Of a DNA stretch of 64,000 nucleotides, positions 60,149-64,000 are shown in pieces. The stretch covers positions 1,302,001 to 1,366,000 of the forward strand of contig NC_080583.1 of assembly GCF_029962835.1 (NCBI RefSeq). Reading direction: 5' to 3'. Source of the stretch: Magnolia sinica. Taxonomy: Eukaryota > Streptophyta > Magnoliopsida > Magnoliales > Magnoliaceae. Both the position numbers and the translations under genes were made by a program. The number at the start of each line of letters is the position of its first letter. Within the stretch, counting starts at the first letter, position 1. The notes beneath the pieces are model-generated. The model was not told where the DNA came from and did no database searches. It saw only the letters and a program-made list of their open reading frames with translations.

Positions 60149-61256
60149 CTATCCAAGGCACTGACTGGTCAGCTTTTATACTAATTTTACTAGGTGACCT
60201 AGACAAACGAATCCATGAAATTTATGGGAAAAAACAAAAAAGTTGTATCCTATATTAATGTGAATCCAGATGACCACATCAATTTGAAAGTTGAATCAGA
60301 TTGTAAAATCAAAAGAGGATAGAAAATGTAAATCTTAAGTTGCAAATTGTAAAATTGTATGATTTTTAAAACCTTTTACAGAAAATATAGAAAAAAAATG
60401 AAATAATATTCATAATCTTTTAAAACAAGGATATGATTGAATAAACATAATTTCAACATTCCACATGATAATTTGCAGATAATTACAGAGTGTATCACCA
60501 CAAACAGTTTGACATTATTTCCATAGGAATCAAGCTAAATGTGGCCATTTCATTACTTCAAAGGTTTTGAGAAAGTCATTATCTAAACTTGAAATCGAAA
60601 ACTGTGCAAATTAAAGAGTAACATTATCAAGAGAATGGGATGATTAGAAGTCTAAAAGGATTTTCCAAAAAAGTCTATACTCTAAGCACTAAAAAACAAA
60701 ATTTTGCTTTTCAAAATTTTGCCAAATCACTAATCTAAAGTCTCATATAGATATATTATATAATTAAACAATACAATTTAAATGCAACCACCTCGACAAC
60801 TTCAAAATAATATTCCGTACAGAGCTTTTTTTTAAAAATAATATTCCATACAAAGTATTAATGCTGTCAGGTTTTGAAGTCGAAGCCAAAACGTGCAAAT
60901 TCCTAATGAGGCCTTATTATATAAATAAACAATAAAATATAAATGCCATCAACTCAATGACTTCAAAATAATATTCCATACAGCTCTTTTAAAAAATAAT
61001 ATTCTGTACAAAGTATTAATGCTGTCATGTTTTGAAGTCAAAAGTCAAAATGTGCATATTCTTAATGAGGCCTTCAAAATCTTTTAGTAAGTTTTTCATT
61101 ATTATAAGAGTTAAAAACCTTTTGAGTTCAAAATCACATAATGAAACCCTGGAAAAATACAATAAATAAAAAGCAAACTTTAAGTTCAAGATAAGCGATA
61201 AAAATAAATATAGGTCTTCAAGTTGAAATCAAACCCTAGCACCATTACACGGGGTG
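60149..61256. other. First visible bZIP intron, proximal part
   Basis: Upstream (5') intron of the bZIP gene, AT-rich. A diverged direct repeat of about 180 bases is present: the phrases GGCCTTATTATATAAATAAA, TAATATTCC.TACA and AATGCTGTCA.GTTTTGAAGT occur twice or three times between 60730 and 61075. No exon is seen. Confidence 0.55.
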
Positions 61257-61421
61257 TGCTTTAGCTGTACCTGTACCACCGAAGCTTATGATGGTGGAAT
61301 TTCACCACCTATGGGTACTCGAACCCATAACCGGGAGTTGAAACTCCTGAGAGTCTACCACCCAGGAAAGAGTAAGGACCCTGCTTTAGCGGTACCTGTA
61401 CCACCGAAGCTTATGATGGTG
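61257..61421 (-). mobile_element. SINE remnant bracketed by 40-bp direct repeats
   Basis: Reverse-strand reading gives CCTGGGTGGTAGACTCTCAG and GGGTTCGAGTACCCATAGG (B box), then GGTGAAATTC, matching the SINE at 11495-11625. On either side are 40-base direct repeats (61257-61296 and 61382-61421, one mismatch) containing GTACCTGTACCACCGAAGCT. They are longer than usual target duplications, so either the SINE 3' part is involved in a dimer or the block was duplicated. Confidence 0.75.
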
Positions 61422-62066
61422 CCAAGTAGATGTCGGGCCCACGCCGTGTATGTATCCCATTCAACCCATCCATCAGATGCATCTCCTGAGATTAACTCAC
61501 CTGAAAATCAGCTCAATCCAAAGCTCTGGTGGGTCATAGCACAAGGAACAACATGGGAGGGGATGCACACTCTTGATTCTCACTGGGCCCCAATTGCAGA
61601 ACTGCCTTTATTTCCCGACCTCTCCATCCAGGACAAATGAAGGGTCTTGACAGCCTAGATACCGCATACTCAATATGGTGGACCCCCATGCAAATCAAGG
61701 GGTGCCCCATCTGTTGTCACACACCTAAGTTTCCATTAGGGCTGACTTTTGGGCCCTAGAGGTAACCTGAGGCGGCTCATCTCATGGACGGCTCAGATGT
61801 CACGAATGCATCATGTGGGTCCCACTTATGCTCAGCACCACCGTAGCTTAACACTAGAGTGCACCCCTATCACAATTCATGTAAGTCAACATGATAGCAA
61901 CTGTCCATAAAAATATTCCAGATAAGTTTTATATATAAATTTGGTGTCCCCAAGATTTAGGTTGAAAAGAAGATCCGTCAATTATAAGAATTACAAAAAA
62001 AAAAAAAAAAAACAATTGACCTGTTCTAAAGTATTCCTAAAGCCACCACAAATTTAAAAGACATAA
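61422..62066. other. Intron stretch between SINE and PIF-like element
   Basis: No gene. The A tract at 61994-62011 is the only clear feature. Confidence 0.5.
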
Positions 62067-62073
62067 GGGCCTG

Positions 62074-62207
62074 TTTGGTTTTACTAAATACCAGTATTTC
62101 GAATGAAAAGGGTAATAATGACAATTCACACGCTTTTGAATTTGGTTTTACTAAATACCAGTATTTCGAATGAAAAGGGTAATAATGACAATTCACACGC
62201 TTTTGAA
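62074..62207. repeat. Perfect 67-bp tandem duplication inside the PIF-like element
   Basis: 62074-62140 and 62141-62207 are identical; each starts TTTGGTTTTACTAAATACCA and ends CACACGCTTTTGAA. It covers subterminal DNA next to the left inverted repeat. Identity over 67 bases points to a recent event. Confidence 0.95.
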
Positions 62208-62824
62208 TATAAGTGTAATTGGCTGCATTTATCACCGAATCCACGTTTCGCTGGATTCGGCGGTATTTCAAACGCCAGCGGCTGCGAAATGCAGGTACTC
62301 GATGGAAAGCCTCTGATGCCCGTCTCAGAGAATGAAAACCTTCCGGTGGAGCGTTGCTCTCTTCATCTCATTCCCACTATTGTTTCATTTCTACCAGTCG
62401 TCCGGTAAGCTCCCACCCCCTCCGATGACCTTTTCAGATATCTGAGCGCCGGAGATCCAGCGATCTTGTTGGAAGGTTGTCATGCAAGGTTACCTTTTTA
62501 TCTTCCTCAAATCATTTGCAAATGAACTTACCGTCTCTCTTTCCCTCTTCTGGACTGTACATGCACCATCAAATATTCGACAATAGCCATCTGATATCAA
62601 AACAGGTACGCCCCAGATGATGGAATTTTACGGGCAACAGAGGGTTTGATGGTAACTGTTTTAGACATTTTCTAATGAATATCAGCTACTCCGGGATGTA
62701 AAAGGTATATGTTGTGAAGGACCCAAGTAGTGGCATTTATTCTGCCATTCAAAATGCAGGTACTAGATTCATATCACGGAATGTCAACCTCGAGACACTC
62801 CGTATGAAACCGGTGGAGGCAAAG

Positions 62825-63085
62825 TGTTGATATATGTTTTGGTGCATTTTGATACATGTTGTGGACCACACAATATGTCACAAAGATCATCATGTGGTCC
62901 ACCACATACTGCTGATATACTCGTGATGGGTATTAAAATGATATATGTTGTGGACTACACAATGAAAACCTACAAAGATCATCACGTGGTCCACCCAAAA
63001 GTGATGTTATACGTTTCGATGCATTTTGATATATGTTGTGGACTACACGATCTATCACAAACATCATCATGCAGTCGGCAACACA
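62825..63085. repeat. Degenerate ~115-bp tandem repeat inside the PIF-like element
   Basis: Two and a bit units, each with a variant of TGATATATGTTGTGGACTAC followed by CACAAAGATCATCATGTGGT. Confidence 0.75.
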
Positions 63086-63463
63086 GAGATGTGAATATCA
63101 AGTTTTACCATGTTAAGACTTTGGGTCCATTGAAACCAGTCGTCCGGACGTTGACCAAACTGCTGAAAGGGGAATTACGTAGACTCAGTATTGCTGTAAA
63201 AATCAAACAACTGATTACAGTTGCTGCAGAGCTGAGATGGTGGACACCATACCAGCATCTTAGCAGTGATGTGACAACTACACTGTCTATCCAAACAGGT
63301 TCCTATTGAATTGCCATCTACTACACCCAAAACATACCAAAAAACAAGCATGGGAAAGCAACATACCGGTATTCAACCAATCATTGGTAATACATGTAAA
63401 GATGTAATCATGCTGGCTTTACACCCAACTACCGGTGTAATTGGAAAACCAAACGGGCCCTAA

Positions 63464-64000
63464 AATGAAAGCCAAATAAGATTTGAAAATGAAAAGAACA
63501 CATATAATTTGAATTGTATATTGGGATTTGAATCGTAAATCGTATGATTAAAATCATAGAGTTGTAGGGTTCATCTAAAAAGGGGTTCCAAGTGAGATTC
63601 AAATTGTTTTGCCTAAGACTTGGTATAAACTATAAATCATGGCTCATATAGGATTTTCACAACTATCATCAAAACACCATGTGGTAAATGGTATTAGGTA
63701 ATCAACCCTATCACGAATAAGACTAGCAAATCTATCAGTCAATCCAAACAGACCTACGGGCCACCTCATTCATAGGTCAAATTTCAAATTTTGCAGCAGG
63801 TGACTGTCTATAACCACCTGATTTAAAGACATTACTCCAGGCATGTTGCACTTTTATTGACCATCCAAAACAGGGGATCGATAGGAATATAGGACAGTTA
63901 AAACATTCAACCGGTGTGATTTGTGGACCATGGCTAATCAAAGATGTGATTCATGGTCAGTTAGGATACATCGCCAGTGCAACAAACAAGGATTTGTAGG
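63464..64000. other. Right edge of the window, probably still bZIP 5' intron or flank
   Basis: No exon of the bZIP gene or any other gene is recognised. Without the first exon it is not possible to say where the gene begins. Confidence 0.45.

Larger units (their letters stand above)
62067..63460. mobile_element. PIF/Harbinger-like non-autonomous element, 1394 bp, TSD TAA
   Basis: Terminal inverted repeats GGGCCTGTTTGGTTTT on the left and, inverted, GGGCCCGTTTGGTTTTCC on the right, with TAA on both sides (62064-62066 and 63461-63463). These ends and a 3-bp TWA-type duplication are the signature of PIF/Harbinger and its Tourist MITEs. It is longer than a typical MITE but has no transposase or Myb-like frame; the longest frame (161 codons, 62824-63309) covers internal repeats. 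It contains a perfect 67-base tandem duplication (62074-62140, 62141-62207) and a degenerate ~115-base tandem repeat at about 62825-63085. It lies in the 5' intron of the bZIP gene. Confidence 0.87.

Noticed and set aside
62824-63309. 161-codon frame as a transposase of the PIF-like element
   Set aside because: Made of internal tandem repeats; no DDE-type or Myb-like motif.
60149-64000. First exon of the GBF gene within the window
   Set aside because: I looked for a DWSxSMQ-type exon with a donor on the minus strand and found none; it probably lies beyond the right edge.
1-64000. A previously undescribed multigene system
   Set aside because: Only three unrelated host genes are supported; everything else is recognisable repeat or unique non-coding DNA.

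Overview
This window is nuclear DNA from a flowering plant. Its genes have angiosperm-type structure (a GRAS regulator with a miR171 site, an RRA-type cell-wall arabinosyltransferase, a GBF-type bZIP factor split into many small exons). The rest is dense plant transposon debris: Ty1/copia and Ty3/gypsy-type LTR elements, hAT-, PIF/Harbinger- and fold-back-type MITEs and a tRNA-derived SINE. Short repeats with GTGGGCCCCACCATGATG-like ends occur again and again; I associate these with magnoliid genomes such as Magnolia or Liriodendron, but that is an impression from memory and not a proof.

Layout. 0-9.5 kb: gene-free; a 301-bp fold-back element, then a solo gypsy-type LTR (3436-8206) split by a second long LTR-like element (3643-7719), each with its own target duplication. 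9.5-13 kb: LTR pieces, a clean 651-bp solo LTR with TSD CCCCA, and a two-copy segmental duplication that carries a SINE with it. 13.2-17.1 kb: a satellite-like array of about 14 units of ~277 bp, with an LTR fragment embedded. 17-25 kb: MITEs and a 3.65-kb AT-rich LTR-like element. 25.5-27.0 kb: an intronless SCL15/HAM4-like GRAS gene with a perfect miR171 target site. 28.3-43.4 kb: a second copy of the AT-rich LTR-like element, an old broken copia element on the minus strand (31503-36710, TSD AGTTG), a gypsy 3' LTR remnant, and a younger nearly whole copia element on the plus strand (38758-43351, TSD AAACT). 43-47.8 kb: MITEs. 47.8-51.0 kb: two-exon RRA gene (plus). 53.3-60.1 kb and onward off the right edge: GBF1-like bZIP gene (minus, convergent with RRA), whose introns hold a fold-back element, a 98-bp tandem duplication, a SINE and a 1394-bp PIF/Harbinger-like non-autonomous element.

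The three host genes are not functionally linked: SCL15/HAM regulates meristem and differentiation in the nucleus, RRA decorates extensin-type wall glycoproteins in the Golgi, and GBF binds G-box promoters. I found no evidence for a novel multigene system. The most notable things are the perfect miR171 site in an SCL15/HAM4-type gene (my recollection is that Arabidopsis HAM4 lacks it), the 277-bp array, the RRA intron repeat, and an unresolved splice phase in the GBF gene. No tRNA, rRNA or CRISPR was seen. All divergences and repeat alignments were counted by eye.
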